Origin: Pseudomonadales bacterium
GTDB taxonomy: Bacteria; Pseudomonadota; Gammaproteobacteria; Pseudomonadales; IMCC2047
Length of the DNA stretch: 64,000 nucleotides
Assembly: GCA_024234615.1 (NCBI GenBank)
Contig: JACKNY010000001.1
Span: 1,144,501-1,208,500 of the forward strand
Direction: 5' to 3'
Below the pieces are notes generated by a model. That model ran no database searches. It had not been told where the DNA came from and saw only the letters and a list, made by a program, of their open reading frames with translations. Of the stretch, positions 51,300-59,745 are shown in pieces. Positions within the stretch are counted from its first letter, which is position 1. Every line of letters begins with the position of its first letter. A program made the position numbers and the translations under genes.

Positions 51300-51962
51300 A
51301 TGGCTGATGATGTGAAAACGGAAAGTGACGACAAAAAACAGCTTGAAGGTCAGGTAGAGTCAAGACGTAACTTTACCAAGTCAGGTATTGCTGGTGGCGC
51401 TGTGCTAATGTCGCTGCTTAGTCGGCCAGCACTAGGAACGGGTTTTACGGATCCGCGCTGTTCTGGTTCTGTTTTAGCGTCGATAGATGCGGGAAGCTCT
51501 CTACATAATTTTGACCCGGAAGCATGCCGAATGGGTTGCACACCTGGATTCTGGTGTTATGGTCAGCCTCCAGATACTAAAGCATGGGATAGAATTAAAC
51601 AGTTAACTGGTGTTGATCCATGGTGGGAGTTTAGCGCGCTATTTGGTTGTGGGCCTGGCCCCGGATTCGCACAGGGGACCGAGTTGAACCAAATACTCTG
51701 TATTCCAAACGAAAACACTTCATTTCTAAAACAGTCGGCGAGGCACTCTATAGCTGCTTGGCTAAATGCAACTATCATGAGTGGTTTTTTTGAATTGACA
51801 CCACAGCAGGTGGTTAATGGATATTGCACTGCCTATACTGCATGGAAGAACAACAATAATAACACTGGACCGTTGATTAATTGGCATAGCCAAATGGCAT
51901 CGTTGAATGAAAGAAACTGTCCGTTGAATAACGACGCTAACAATTTCTTTTATCACGATTAG
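51300..51962 (+). CDS. Exported cysteine-rich protein with a twin-arginine motif, possible substrate of the downstream cassette
   Basis: 220 residues. A charged N-terminus (MADDVKTESDDKKQLEGQVE) is followed by SRRNFTK (21-27), a near-consensus Tat motif with Thr for Leu, and a short hydrophobic stretch ending around SRPALG (41-46). The mature part has eight cysteines (54, 76, 80, 86, 117, 134, 176 and about 206). GCTPGFWCYGQPPDTKAW resembles the 'TPGYWKNH' segment of a widespread uncharacterised exported-protein domain, and ARHSIAAWLNA its second signature. It precedes PqqD-like and HprK-related genes. The acidic leader could instead be a recognition sequence for the PqqD-like protein. AGGAAG lies 5 nt before the ATG. 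Confidence 0.8.
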   Translation: MADDVKTESDDKKQLEGQVESRRNFTKSGIAGGAVLMSLLSRPALGTGFTDPRCSGSVLASIDAGSSLHNFDPEACRMGCTPGFWCYGQPPDTKAWDRIKQLTGVDPWWEFSALFGCGPGPGFAQGTELNQILCIPNENTSFLKQSARHSIAAWLNATIMSGFFELTPQQVVNGYCTAYTAWKNNNNNTGPLINWHSQMASLNERNCPLNNDANNFFYHD

Positions 51963-52005
51963 GGCTCTTTCGCTTCTTATTTAGGGGAGCTTGGTGTTAT
52001 TCTAC

Positions 52006-52044
52006 GAGTCTTTGATTCATTGTATATTTGTGAATCAAAGGCTC
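52006..52044 (+). terminator. Long hairpin between the exported protein and PqqD-like genes; attenuator or translational switch
   Basis: GAGTCTTTGATTCA (52006-52019) pairs with TGAATCAAAGGCTC (52031-52044): 14-bp arms with a single mismatch that becomes a G-U pair, and an 11-nt loop. It is followed by a T-rich TTTGATTTTGTTT, so partial termination is possible. The right arm contains AAAGG, the only ribosome-site-like sequence before the TTG at 52046, so the stem would also mask that start. Confidence 0.6.
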
Positions 52045-52045
52045 T

Positions 52046-52354
52046 TTGATTTTGTTTGGCAAGGAATTAATCATACATCAGGTTTTTCTTCATATCCCTT
52101 CGGGTACCGAACTGATACTTAAATCTTTCGGCAATGAGACCTTGTTGTTCCATACGGCTTCAGGTGATACTTTATTATTAAACCCGACAGCAGTTCCGCT
52201 GATTCAAAATTTGCTCGAGAGACCCCTCGAAAAACAATTTCTGTTTGAGCATGTGGCTGAAGTGCTTAATTATGAGGTTGATGAAAGTTATCTTAGTCAT
52301 ATGGAATTGGTGCTGGCTGAATTAATAAAGCGCGACATAGTGGTCGCGCAATGA
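52046..52354 (+). CDS. HPr-rel-A system PqqD family protein
   Basis: About 102 residues. The core 'LILKSFGNETLLFHTASGDT' then LLLNPTAVPLIQNLLE matches the PqqD-like winged-helix fold that binds leader peptides in RiPP pathways, in the variant that accompanies HprK-related kinase A. The start is uncertain: TTG at 52046 or 52052 are in frame, and no ATG or GTG is available before the conserved core. AAAGG lies 4 nt before 52046, inside the hairpin. It overlaps the kinase gene by 4 nt (ATGA). It is likely the recognition subunit for a peptide or protein substrate. Confidence 0.82.
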   Translation: MILFGKELIIHQVFLHIPSGTELILKSFGNETLLFHTASGDTLLLNPTAVPLIQNLLERPLEKQFLFEHVAEVLNYEVDESYLSHMELVLAELIKRDIVVAQ

Positions 52355-53271
52355 TTGCAACAATCTCTGACTTATCTTCTTTGCAATTGTCTTCAATACT
52401 TGGTGGTTCTGGTCTTTATCTCAAAACCGGGCCATTTTGTTATCGAATACGCTCATCAGCAGCAGCTGTTGCCGAAGGGATTCATGTCTTATATGGAAAC
52501 AATAAATTCTACTCAAACTTGGAATTTGTTGACTTTGATATACGGTTAGATTCTCCGAATTGGTTACGACGCTGGTTCCGGCCCAAACTGGACTTTTATT
52601 TCGACCATCAGACGCCATTTAAACCCTTGCCATTGTCACAGGCATACGCATTTTTAGAGTGGGGTATGAACTGGTGTATTTCAATTCATATGAACCAATA
52701 TTTAAAGTTACATGCTGCGGTTCTCGAGAGAAATGGTAAAGCGTTGGTGATGCCTGGCGCACCGGGCGCCGGAAAGAGTACTCTGTGCGCTGCCTTGGTT
52801 TTACGCGGTTGGCGATTGTTGTCAGACGAGCATGCGCTGATTTCTTTGGAGAATAGCGATCTCATTCCTGTTTGTCGTCCAATTAGTTTAAAGAATGAGT
52901 CTATTCAGATTATAAAATCATTTGATCCAAGCGTTGTGCTAGGTCCGATGAGTGCTGATACCCACAAGGGTACAGTGGCCCATATGAAGCCGGATACCCA
53001 TTCCGTTGAGCTTGATAGTCAAACAGTAAAGCCAGGTTGGGTCATATTTCCAAAATACACTGCAGAAGCTTCTTTGAGGTTAACAGAAAGAATCAAAGAG
53101 ACTGCTTTCTTGAAAACCGCTGATCAGTCATTTAATTATAGTTTGTTGGGTGCCCAAGGTTTTGATGTGATGTCGAGGTTGATTGAAGCAAGCGATTGCT
53201 ACAATTTAAGTTATTCCAATTTGGAAGAAGCAGTTTCCACTTTGAACCAACTGAGCGAAGTTAGAGGATGA
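52351..53271 (+). CDS. HprK-related kinase A
   Basis: A 306-residue P-loop protein related to the C-terminal domain of HPr kinase/phosphorylase. The Walker A loop GAPGAGKST is at residues 136-144, preceded by LKLHAAVLERNGKALVMPG and followed by RGWRLLSDEHALI, the HprK-type metal-binding Asp/Glu region. The N-terminal 120 residues are specific to this family. No HPr protein or PTS gene is nearby, so its phospho-acceptor is probably something else, perhaps the exported protein's leader or a bound small molecule. It is coupled on both sides by 4-nt overlaps. Confidence 0.9.
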   Translation: MIATISDLSSLQLSSILGGSGLYLKTGPFCYRIRSSAAAVAEGIHVLYGNNKFYSNLEFVDFDIRLDSPNWLRRWFRPKLDFYFDHQTPFKPLPLSQAYAFLEWGMNWCISIHMNQYLKLHAAVLERNGKALVMPGAPGAGKSTLCAALVLRGWRLLSDEHALISLENSDLIPVCRPISLKNESIQIIKSFDPSVVLGPMSADTHKGTVAHMKPDTHSVELDSQTVKPGWVIFPKYTAEASLRLTERIKETAFLKTADQSFNYSLLGAQGFDVMSRLIEASDCYNLSYSNLEEAVSTLNQLSEVRG

Positions 53272-54380
53272 ACTATCCATCATATACGTTGGTAGAGGTG
53301 CTTCGTGATCCTGCAATATTACAAAGTCTTACGCTAGATGACTGGAACGTGCTGATACCACAGGCTAGGCATGCCCTGTTGCTAGGGCGTTTACATGTGT
53401 TGATTGAGCAGAATAACTTAACGGACTCGCTGCCGTCGGCACCATTGAATCACAGCCTATCTGCGTTTTTAGCCTCGGAAAAACAAAGGGCGACTACTTT
53501 ATGGGAGGTGACAAAGATAATTAAGGCTTTGGAGCCTATTTCTGCGCCAGTAATTTTACTTAAAGGAGCGGCCTATATTGCCTCTGGTCTTGATCTCGCT
53601 AAAGGCCGACTACTTTCCGATATCGATTTGTTAGTGTCAAAAAAACAAATCAAAGAGGCAGAACAAGCTTTCGCTTCTCATGGTTGGATTTCAAGTAAAA
53701 CTGATAGCTATGACCAGCGCTACTACCGTGAGTGGATGCATGAAATCCCGCCTCTCCAGCATTTAGTACGGAAAGGTTTTCTTGATGTTCATCACACCAT
53801 ATTGCCGCCAACTGCGAAATATAAACCAGACCCAAATAAGATTATTGATGCGAAACGAGAGATTTCGCCTGGGGTGTTCACTCTTTGCTCAGAGGATATT
53901 TTAATCCATAGCACTACGCACTTGTTCCATGAAGGCGAATTCGACCATGGTTTGCGGGATTTGAACGATATCAAAGAATTATTATGCTACTTTGAGCAAA
54001 ACGAATCAGGCTTCTGGGATCGGTTGGTGCCGCGAGCCAAGGAGTTGGGTTTGCTCAAGCCGCTTTACTATGGGCTGCATTACTCCAAACAGATTCTTCA
54101 AGCACAAGTACCCGACAATGTGATGCGCAGTGCTCATTGCGGAGCCCCAGGCGTCTTAATGGGGAGATTGATGGATTGGTTGTTTTTACGTGCATTAAGA
54201 CCGAATCACCCAAGCTGTAACATGCCGGGATCGAGTCTTGCACGACTACTACTCTATATTCGATCGCACTATTTACGCATGCCTATGCATTTGTTGTTTC
54301 CACATTTGATTCGCAAAGCATGGAAAAAACGATTTGAAAAAAAAGAAGATCAAGTAGTATTGATGCCGAAACAACCGTAA
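53268..54380 (+). CDS. Nucleotidyltransferase family protein of the HPr-rel-A cassette
   Basis: A 370-residue protein of the uncharacterised polymerase-beta-like nucleotidyltransferase family (NTP_transf_5). The core is ILLKGAAYIASGL then GRLLSDIDLLV (113-123), with the Asp-x-Asp metal site at 118 and 120. FLDVHHTILPP adds the third acidic residue and 'TLCSEDILIHSTTHLFHEGE' is typical of the family. It presumably transfers a nucleotide to a protein or small molecule. It is the last gene of the cassette, overlapping the kinase stop (ATGA). After it a short AT-rich gap leads to the convergent tesA. Confidence 0.88.
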   Translation: MNYPSYTLVEVLRDPAILQSLTLDDWNVLIPQARHALLLGRLHVLIEQNNLTDSLPSAPLNHSLSAFLASEKQRATTLWEVTKIIKALEPISAPVILLKGAAYIASGLDLAKGRLLSDIDLLVSKKQIKEAEQAFASHGWISSKTDSYDQRYYREWMHEIPPLQHLVRKGFLDVHHTILPPTAKYKPDPNKIIDAKREISPGVFTLCSEDILIHSTTHLFHEGEFDHGLRDLNDIKELLCYFEQNESGFWDRLVPRAKELGLLKPLYYGLHYSKQILQAQVPDNVMRSAHCGAPGVLMGRLMDWLFLRALRPNHPSCNMPGSSLARLLLYIRSHYLRMPMHLLFPHLIRKAWKKRFEKKEDQVVLMPKQP

Positions 54381-54432
54381 AGTTAAATTCATATCATAAA
54401 ACAAGATTTGAGTTAGAGCTGATTTTGGTTAG

Positions 54433-55059
54433 CTATAACTGTGTATTTTCCAAACTAACTTTTTGTACATCGAGTAATTTCCTCAGCTGCCCCCAAACAT
54501 TGGTGAGAATAATCGGTTGCGCCTTCTCATTTGGATGCAAGCCGTCAGCCTGAATCATATCATCGACGCCGCCCACCTGGTCTAACAGAAAGGGGATTAG
54601 CACAATGTTATGCTCTCTCTTTAGCTCAGTATATACATTGTGAAATTTACTATTGTACAAATCCCCATAGTTCGGCGGTAAATGCATCGCGGCTAGGATT
54701 ACTTTGGCGCCACTGATTTGCGAAAGCTCGATCATCTTCGATAGATTTCGTTTCATTTGTGTTAAGGAAAGGCCGCGCAGGCCATCGTTGGCGCCAAGTT
54801 CTAAAATTACAATGTCCGGGCGGTGCTTTTTCAAGGCGGCGGGTAATCGATTAACTCCTCCGGCGGTGGTGTCACCACTGATGCTGGCATTAATCACTTG
54901 GTGATTTGGGCCTAATCGCTCACTGAGCAAATGAACCCAGCCCGCTTCCAGTTTCATGTTGTAAGCGGCGCTTAGGCTGTCGCCTAACACCAATACTGTT
55001 TTTGCAGATACAATGACGGGGCATAACACTAAAAGAATGACTATCAGGGCACGTTGCAT
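54433..55059 (-). CDS. tesA: Multifunctional acyl-CoA thioesterase I / protease I / lysophospholipase L1
   Basis: A 208-residue periplasmic SGNH hydrolase. A signal peptide (MQRALIVILLVLCPVIVSA, cleaved near residue 19) is followed by block I VLGDSLSAAYN with the catalytic Ser, block II SISGDTTAGG, block III ELGANDGLRG, and block V ADGLHPNEKAQ with Asp and His. Length and layout match TesA. It is divergent from ybbA, the usual gammaproteobacterial arrangement; here the two start codons overlap within one CATG. Confidence 0.95.
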   Translation of the reverse strand: MQRALIVILLVLCPVIVSAKTVLVLGDSLSAAYNMKLEAGWVHLLSERLGPNHQVINASISGDTTAGGVNRLPAALKKHRPDIVILELGANDGLRGLSLTQMKRNLSKMIELSQISGAKVILAAMHLPPNYGDLYNSKFHNVYTELKREHNIVLIPFLLDQVGGVDDMIQADGLHPNEKAQPIILTNVWGQLRKLLDVQKVSLENTQL

Positions 55060-55759
55060 GGAAAATAAAGAACCTCAATTAATGATTGTGGCAGAGGGGC
55101 TGACTAAAAGAGTGAGCACTCTGGCTGGTGATTTGACCATTCTGTCGAAGGTTAGTTTAGAGATCAAGTCTGGCGAGTCGGTGGCGGTGGTCGGGATTTC
55201 GGGTTCGGGTAAATCTACATTACTTGGTCTGTTGGCCGGATTGGATGAACCGAGTGCTGGTAAAGTGATTCTCGCCGGACAGGATCTGAGTTTATTGGAT
55301 GAAGACGGCCGCGCGCTGCTACGTGGTAAATATGTGGGCTTTATATTCCAGTCATTCCAGCTCTTACCGAGCTTAACGGCATTGGAAAATGTACTATTGC
55401 CTTTAGAGATCAAAGGTTGCGATGATGCTGAAATTAAAGCGAAAAATTTATTGGCGAGAGTAGGTTTGGCCGAGCGCATAGGTCACTATCCTGCCCAGCT
55501 CTCCGGCGGGGAGCAGCAGCGGGTGGCTATCGCCAGGGCTTTTGTAACCGAGCCGACTATTTTATTTGCCGATGAGCCAACGGGGAACCTTGATACGCAA
55601 ACGGGTGAAAAAATAATTGATCTGTTGTTTGAACTCAATCGAGAAAAGTACACAACTCTGGTGATGGTGACTCACGACGACCATTTGGCGTCGCGCTGTG
55701 ATCGTAAGGTTAGCCTGGAAGTTGGCAGAGTGGTGAATCTGGATGAGACGGCTACTTAA
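55058..55759 (+). CDS. ybbA: ABC transporter ATP-binding protein YbbA
   Basis: A LolD/MacB-type ATPase, 233 residues from ATG at 55058; ATG 55082, eight codons on, is equally possible because neither has a strong ribosome site. Walker A GISGSGKST, Q-loop IFQSFQLLPS, signature LSGGEQQRVAIARAF, Walker B ILFADEPTGNLD and H-loop VMVTHDDH are all present. The divergent tesA neighbour supports the YbbA name. The partner permease YbbP is not next to it; purU faces it instead, overlapping by 8 bp at the 3' end. Confidence 0.93.
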   Translation: MENKEPQLMIVAEGLTKRVSTLAGDLTILSKVSLEIKSGESVAVVGISGSGKSTLLGLLAGLDEPSAGKVILAGQDLSLLDEDGRALLRGKYVGFIFQSFQLLPSLTALENVLLPLEIKGCDDAEIKAKNLLARVGLAERIGHYPAQLSGGEQQRVAIARAFVTEPTILFADEPTGNLDTQTGEKIIDLLFELNREKYTTLVMVTHDDHLASRCDRKVSLEVGRVVNLDETAT

Positions 55760-56636
55760 AAACCACTGTTCTATTGCCATTCAAAATAACGCGATGCTCG
55801 CAATGCCATTTAATCGCACGGGCAAATGCCATGCACTCGGTGTCGCGGCCAATCTGTACCAATTCGTCAGGGCTGTACAAATGGTCTACTCGTTCAGTAC
55901 ATTGTTCAATTATGGGCCCTTCGTCCAAATCGCAAGTAACATAGTGTGCGGTCGCACCGATAATTTTAACGCCGCGCTCATAAGCCTGATGATAGGGCTT
56001 GGCGCCCTTAAAACCCGGTAGAAAGGAGTGATGAATATTAATGGCCTTGCCGGAAAGCGCTTGACACATTTCATCAGAAAGAATTTGCATGTATCTGGCC
56101 AATGCGAGTAATTCCGCCCCGGTATCCTGCATCACTGCTAAAATGGCTTTTTCTTGTTCCGCCTTGGTTGCCTTAGTGACCGGTAAATAATGGAAGGGCA
56201 GGCTATGCCACTCCACCATTTCACGCATATCCTGATGATTAGACACGACGCCGACGATATCGATGGGCAGCACTCCAGTATTCCATCTGTGGAGCAGATC
56301 GTTCAGACAGTGGCCATGCTTCGAAGCAGCAATCAGCACTTTGGTACGCCGACTGGCATCGTGAAACTGCCAATCCATCGAAAACTCTTGTGCAATCGGT
56401 AGGAATGCCTGTTCCAGTTCTTCGAGGTTGGTTAATGATGTTTGTGAGGCGCTGCAAAACTCAGTACGCAGGAAAAATCTGCCGGAAACAGGGTCGCCAT
56501 GCTGCCCCGCATCAATGATGTTAGCGTCCCAGTCGTAGAGGAAATTCGCTACAGCTCTGACGATGCCCTTTCGGTCTGGGCTGGAGAGGGTGAGAATGTA
56601 GTGTTGTTCTTGTCTGTGGCTTTTCTCTGGTGTCAT
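55752..56636 (-). CDS. purU: Formyltetrahydrofolate deformylase
   Basis: 294 residues. An N-terminal ACT domain (about 10-90, YILTLSSPDRKGIVRAVANFLY) and a C-terminal formyl-transferase-like hydrolase domain are present. The catalytic region includes NIHHSFLPGFKGAKPYHQAY with the conserved His, and GATAHYVTCDLDEGPIIEQ with the conserved Asp. It releases formate from 10-formyl-THF for one-carbon balance and purine synthesis. Full length for the family. Confidence 0.97.
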   Translation of the reverse strand: MTPEKSHRQEQHYILTLSSPDRKGIVRAVANFLYDWDANIIDAGQHGDPVSGRFFLRTEFCSASQTSLTNLEELEQAFLPIAQEFSMDWQFHDASRRTKVLIAASKHGHCLNDLLHRWNTGVLPIDIVGVVSNHQDMREMVEWHSLPFHYLPVTKATKAEQEKAILAVMQDTGAELLALARYMQILSDEMCQALSGKAINIHHSFLPGFKGAKPYHQAYERGVKIIGATAHYVTCDLDEGPIIEQCTERVDHLYSPDELVQIGRDTECMAFARAIKWHCEHRVILNGNRTVVFK

Positions 56637-56910
56637 TGGGTATGTCTGTTTGATGGTTATAGAAGCGGACGGTCAGCGTCCTTTATTAAAGATATAGCAT
56701 GATGCAGGAATCGCGATTAAGCAAATTCAATTAGACGTTGAATGAATAAGCACTTCACTGTCAGGCGGTAATTTTTTCACGTTCAGACTGGTTTTCCAGA
56801 AGGTTTTAAATTAGAATTCGCGCCTCTTCAAAGGTTGTGGGATCAGCTCTACAGAATCATACCTATGAAGTGGCGGGGAAACGCCCGCGCCTTAAATTAG
56901 AAAGTTTTAC
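56637..56910. other. Intergenic region upstream of tRNA-Gly, no gene seen
   Basis: 274 bp that must hold the divergent purU and tRNA-Gly promoters. I see no frame with a start signal and no convincing promoter boxes. Confidence 0.5.
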
Positions 56911-56986
<76 letters not shown>

Positions 56987-56993
56987 GATCCTG

Positions 56994-57015
56994 AAAGCAG
57001 CTTCGGCTGCTTTTT
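56994..57015 (+). terminator. Rho-independent terminator of tRNA-Gly
   Basis: AAAGCAGC, loop TTCG, GCTGCTTT, running into TTTT: an 8-bp stem with a stable UUCG tetraloop and a T-run, 8 nt after the tRNA end. Confidence 0.93.
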
Positions 57016-57124
57016 GCGTTTATAGGCATCTTATATACGCCACTTAAGTGGCAGATTTTGCGCCCCTAGGAACCCGTACAGCAATAAGGTAACATCGACA
57101 AAAGTCTCTTGCCTGGGGGAGAGA

Positions 57125-58723
57125 ATGGAAATAAATCAAACCATTATCGATATTTATTCAGATGCCTGTCAGAAATACAGCAATAATCCGATTTTTTCTG
57201 CGCTGGGCCATACCCTTAGTTTTCAGCAGTTAGATCTGCTTTCGACACAATTTGCGGCTTATCTGCAAAATCAAACCACGCTAAAAGTGGGCGATCGGGT
57301 GGCGATTCAGCTCCCTAATCTCTTGCACTATCCGGTGGTGGCTTTGGGGGTGCTTAAAGCTGGGCTGGTGCTGGTAAACACCAATCCACTCTATACCGAG
57401 CGAGAACTTTTGCACCAATTGCAGGACTCTGGTGCCAAGGCGCTGGTAGTGTTGGAAAATTTTGCTGATACCGTCGCTAATGTCATGGCGGAAACAGAAT
57501 TGAAATATATTTTTACCGCCCAGGTAGGGGATTTTCATCCGGGGTTTAAACGCATCTTATTAAACCTGGTGGTGAAGTATGGTAAGAGAGCGGTGCCGAA
57601 CTTTAATATTCCTGGCAGAATTGATTTAAGGCGGGCGATTAAACAAGGGGAGAAATGCACGTTTCAGCTCGTCCAGCGCAAGCCTGAGGATTTGGCACTG
57701 TTGCAATACACCGGTGGCACGACAGGTGTTGCTAAGGGTGCGATGCTGTCTCATGGCAACCTGGTCGCGAATATGATACAGGCCTGCGAGCACTTACCCG
57801 ACGTTTATCGCATCGAGCAAGATTGCATCGCTGCACCGCTGCCGCTCTACCATATCTACGCCTTTACCATGCATGTTCTTTGTTCGCCCTATACGGGGAA
57901 TCACAGTATATTAATTCCCAATCCGAGGGATATCAGTTCGGTGGTTAAGACGTTTAAGGACTATCCGATCACCTGTTTTATCGGCTTAAATACACTCTAC
58001 AATGCGCTTCTGCACAACGCTGCATTTAAACGTTTAAACTTTAAAAACTTAAGGAATTGCTCTGCCGGCGGTATGGCGCTGACCTCTGATACAGCAACAC
58101 GCTGGCGAGAGCTGACCGGCTGCGCCATTTTGGAAGGTTACGGGCTAACCGAGGCCTCTCCGGTAGTTTCGAGTAACCAAACCGGCGCTATTCGCGAAGG
58201 CACCATTGGCACACCGGTTCCGGGCACGGAGGTTAAAGTGGTCAATGATGATGGAAAAGCACTACCGATAGGAACGCCAGGGGAGCTTTGGGTTAAAGGG
58301 CCGCAGATTATGCTCGGTTATTGGCGGCGCCCAAAGGAGACGCAAAACGTACTAACCGAAGAAGGTTGGTTGAAAACCGGAGATATCGCCCAAATAGATA
58401 AGGATGGTTATATTAAAATCGTTGACCGTAAAAAGGATATGATCCTGGTCTCGGGTTTTAAAGTATTTCCTAATGAAGTGGAAGAAGTGGCGAGTATGCA
58501 CCCGGGTGTTAAAGAGTGCGCGGCGATTGGGGTGCCAGATGAAAACAGTGGTGAAGTGGTCAAGTTAGTGGCCGTCAAAGCGTATCCAAAGGTCACCGCA
58601 GAAGAGGTTCGCACCTTTTGTCGGGAACGTCTGACCGGCTATAAAGTGCCCAAGCACATAGAGTTTGTCGCAGAGTTACCCAAATCCAATGTTGGTAAAA
58701 TTTTACGCCGTGAATTGAAGTAA
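57125..58723 (+). CDS. Long-chain fatty acid-CoA ligase (FadD-type)
   Basis: A 532-residue AMP-forming acyl-CoA synthetase. The P-loop YTGGTTGVAKGAMLSH is near residue 197. YGLTEASPVVS is the A5 motif, TGDIAQIDKDGYIKIVDRKKDMI the A7-A8 region with the fatty-acyl signature, and KSNVGKILRRELK the C-terminal catalytic lysine. It activates fatty acids for beta-oxidation or lipid synthesis at the inner membrane. ATG at 57125 follows GGGGGAGAGA. It is shorter than E. coli FadD (about 560) because of the N-terminus. It stands alone. Confidence 0.92.
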   Translation: MEINQTIIDIYSDACQKYSNNPIFSALGHTLSFQQLDLLSTQFAAYLQNQTTLKVGDRVAIQLPNLLHYPVVALGVLKAGLVLVNTNPLYTERELLHQLQDSGAKALVVLENFADTVANVMAETELKYIFTAQVGDFHPGFKRILLNLVVKYGKRAVPNFNIPGRIDLRRAIKQGEKCTFQLVQRKPEDLALLQYTGGTTGVAKGAMLSHGNLVANMIQACEHLPDVYRIEQDCIAAPLPLYHIYAFTMHVLCSPYTGNHSILIPNPRDISSVVKTFKDYPITCFIGLNTLYNALLHNAAFKRLNFKNLRNCSAGGMALTSDTATRWRELTGCAILEGYGLTEASPVVSSNQTGAIREGTIGTPVPGTEVKVVNDDGKALPIGTPGELWVKGPQIMLGYWRRPKETQNVLTEEGWLKTGDIAQIDKDGYIKIVDRKKDMILVSGFKVFPNEVEEVASMHPGVKECAAIGVPDENSGEVVKLVAVKAYPKVTAEEVRTFCRERLTGYKVPKHIEFVAELPKSNVGKILRRELK

Positions 58724-58821
58724 AGTTTAGTCTCAAGAAAGGTCGAAAGTGATGGGACGGCCGCACTGCAAACATTACTATTGAAAATATTTTCTCAGCG
58801 CAGTTAACAATAAGAATTGAT

Positions 58822-59745
58822 ATGACTAAAGCATTAGTAATCAGGGACTTAAAAAAGGTTTATGCGGGTGGAGTTGAAGCCCTTAAAGGTATTAACCTTG
58901 ATGTTAAACAGGGTGATTTTTTTGGCTTGCTTGGGCCAAATGGTGCGGGTAAATCCACTACTCTGAGTATTATTACTTCTCTCGTCAATAAAACTTCCGG
59001 CACGGTGGCGGTATTCGGTTACGATATTGATACTCACTTTTCGCAGGCAAAAAAACACTTGGGCGTGGTACCGCAGGAGTTTAACTTTAGCCAGTTTGAG
59101 AAGGTCTTCGACATCGTGGTGACGCAGGGCGGTTACTATGGTATTCCGCTCAAGCTCGCGCGTCAGCGTGCTGAACACTACTTGAAAAAAATTGGCCTTT
59201 GGGATAAACGCAATACTCAGGCACGTATGTTGTCGGGGGGTATGAAGCGCAGATTGATGATTGCCCGCGCATTAATTCATGAGCCTAAGGTATTGATTTT
59301 AGATGAGCCGACTGCCGGGGTTGATATTGAATTGCGCCGCTCCATGTGGGAGTTTTTACGAGAGATTAATGCCCAGGGCGTCACTATTATTTTGACCACT
59401 CACTACCTGGAAGAGGCCGAAAGCCTGTGTCGTAATATTGCGATTATTGATAAGGGTAAAATCATTCAGGACTCGAACACGCGTGCGCTCATAAGCCAGT
59501 TGAATTTGGAAACCTTTATTTTTGATGTGACCAATGAACTGGAAATGGCGCCGGAAATAAGCGGCTATGCGACACGGCTGGTTGATAATCATTGCTTTGA
59601 GGCAATAGTGGTGCGGGAACAGGGGCTGAATCCCATTTTTGAAAGCCTCTCTGCGCAGGGAATCCAGGTTCGGAGCATGCGCAATAAGGCAAATCGTTTG
59701 GAAGAACTCTTCGTTTCTCTAGTGGAAGCGGGGAGAGTGGCGTGA
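58822..59745 (+). CDS. ABC-2 exporter ATP-binding protein (YadG-like)
   Basis: A 307-residue ATPase. Walker A GPNGAGKST (about 39-47), Q-loop VVPQEFNF, signature MLSGGMKRRLMIARAL, Walker B VLILDEPTAGVD and H-loop ILTTHYLEEAE are all visible. The last 80 residues are the usual C-terminal extension of this subfamily. Together with the two permeases downstream it forms an export system of unknown substrate. It overlaps the first permease by 4 nt (GTGA). Confidence 0.92.
   Translation: MTKALVIRDLKKVYAGGVEALKGINLDVKQGDFFGLLGPNGAGKSTTLSIITSLVNKTSGTVAVFGYDIDTHFSQAKKHLGVVPQEFNFSQFEKVFDIVVTQGGYYGIPLKLARQRAEHYLKKIGLWDKRNTQARMLSGGMKRRLMIARALIHEPKVLILDEPTAGVDIELRRSMWEFLREINAQGVTIILTTHYLEEAESLCRNIAIIDKGKIIQDSNTRALISQLNLETFIFDVTNELEMAPEISGYATRLVDNHCFEAIVVREQGLNPIFESLSAQGIQVRSMRNKANRLEELFVSLVEAGRVA

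Noticed and set aside
51300..51962. PEP-CTERM or other sorting-signal protein
   Set aside because: The C-terminus (NNFFYHD) has no motif, hydrophobic helix and basic tail.
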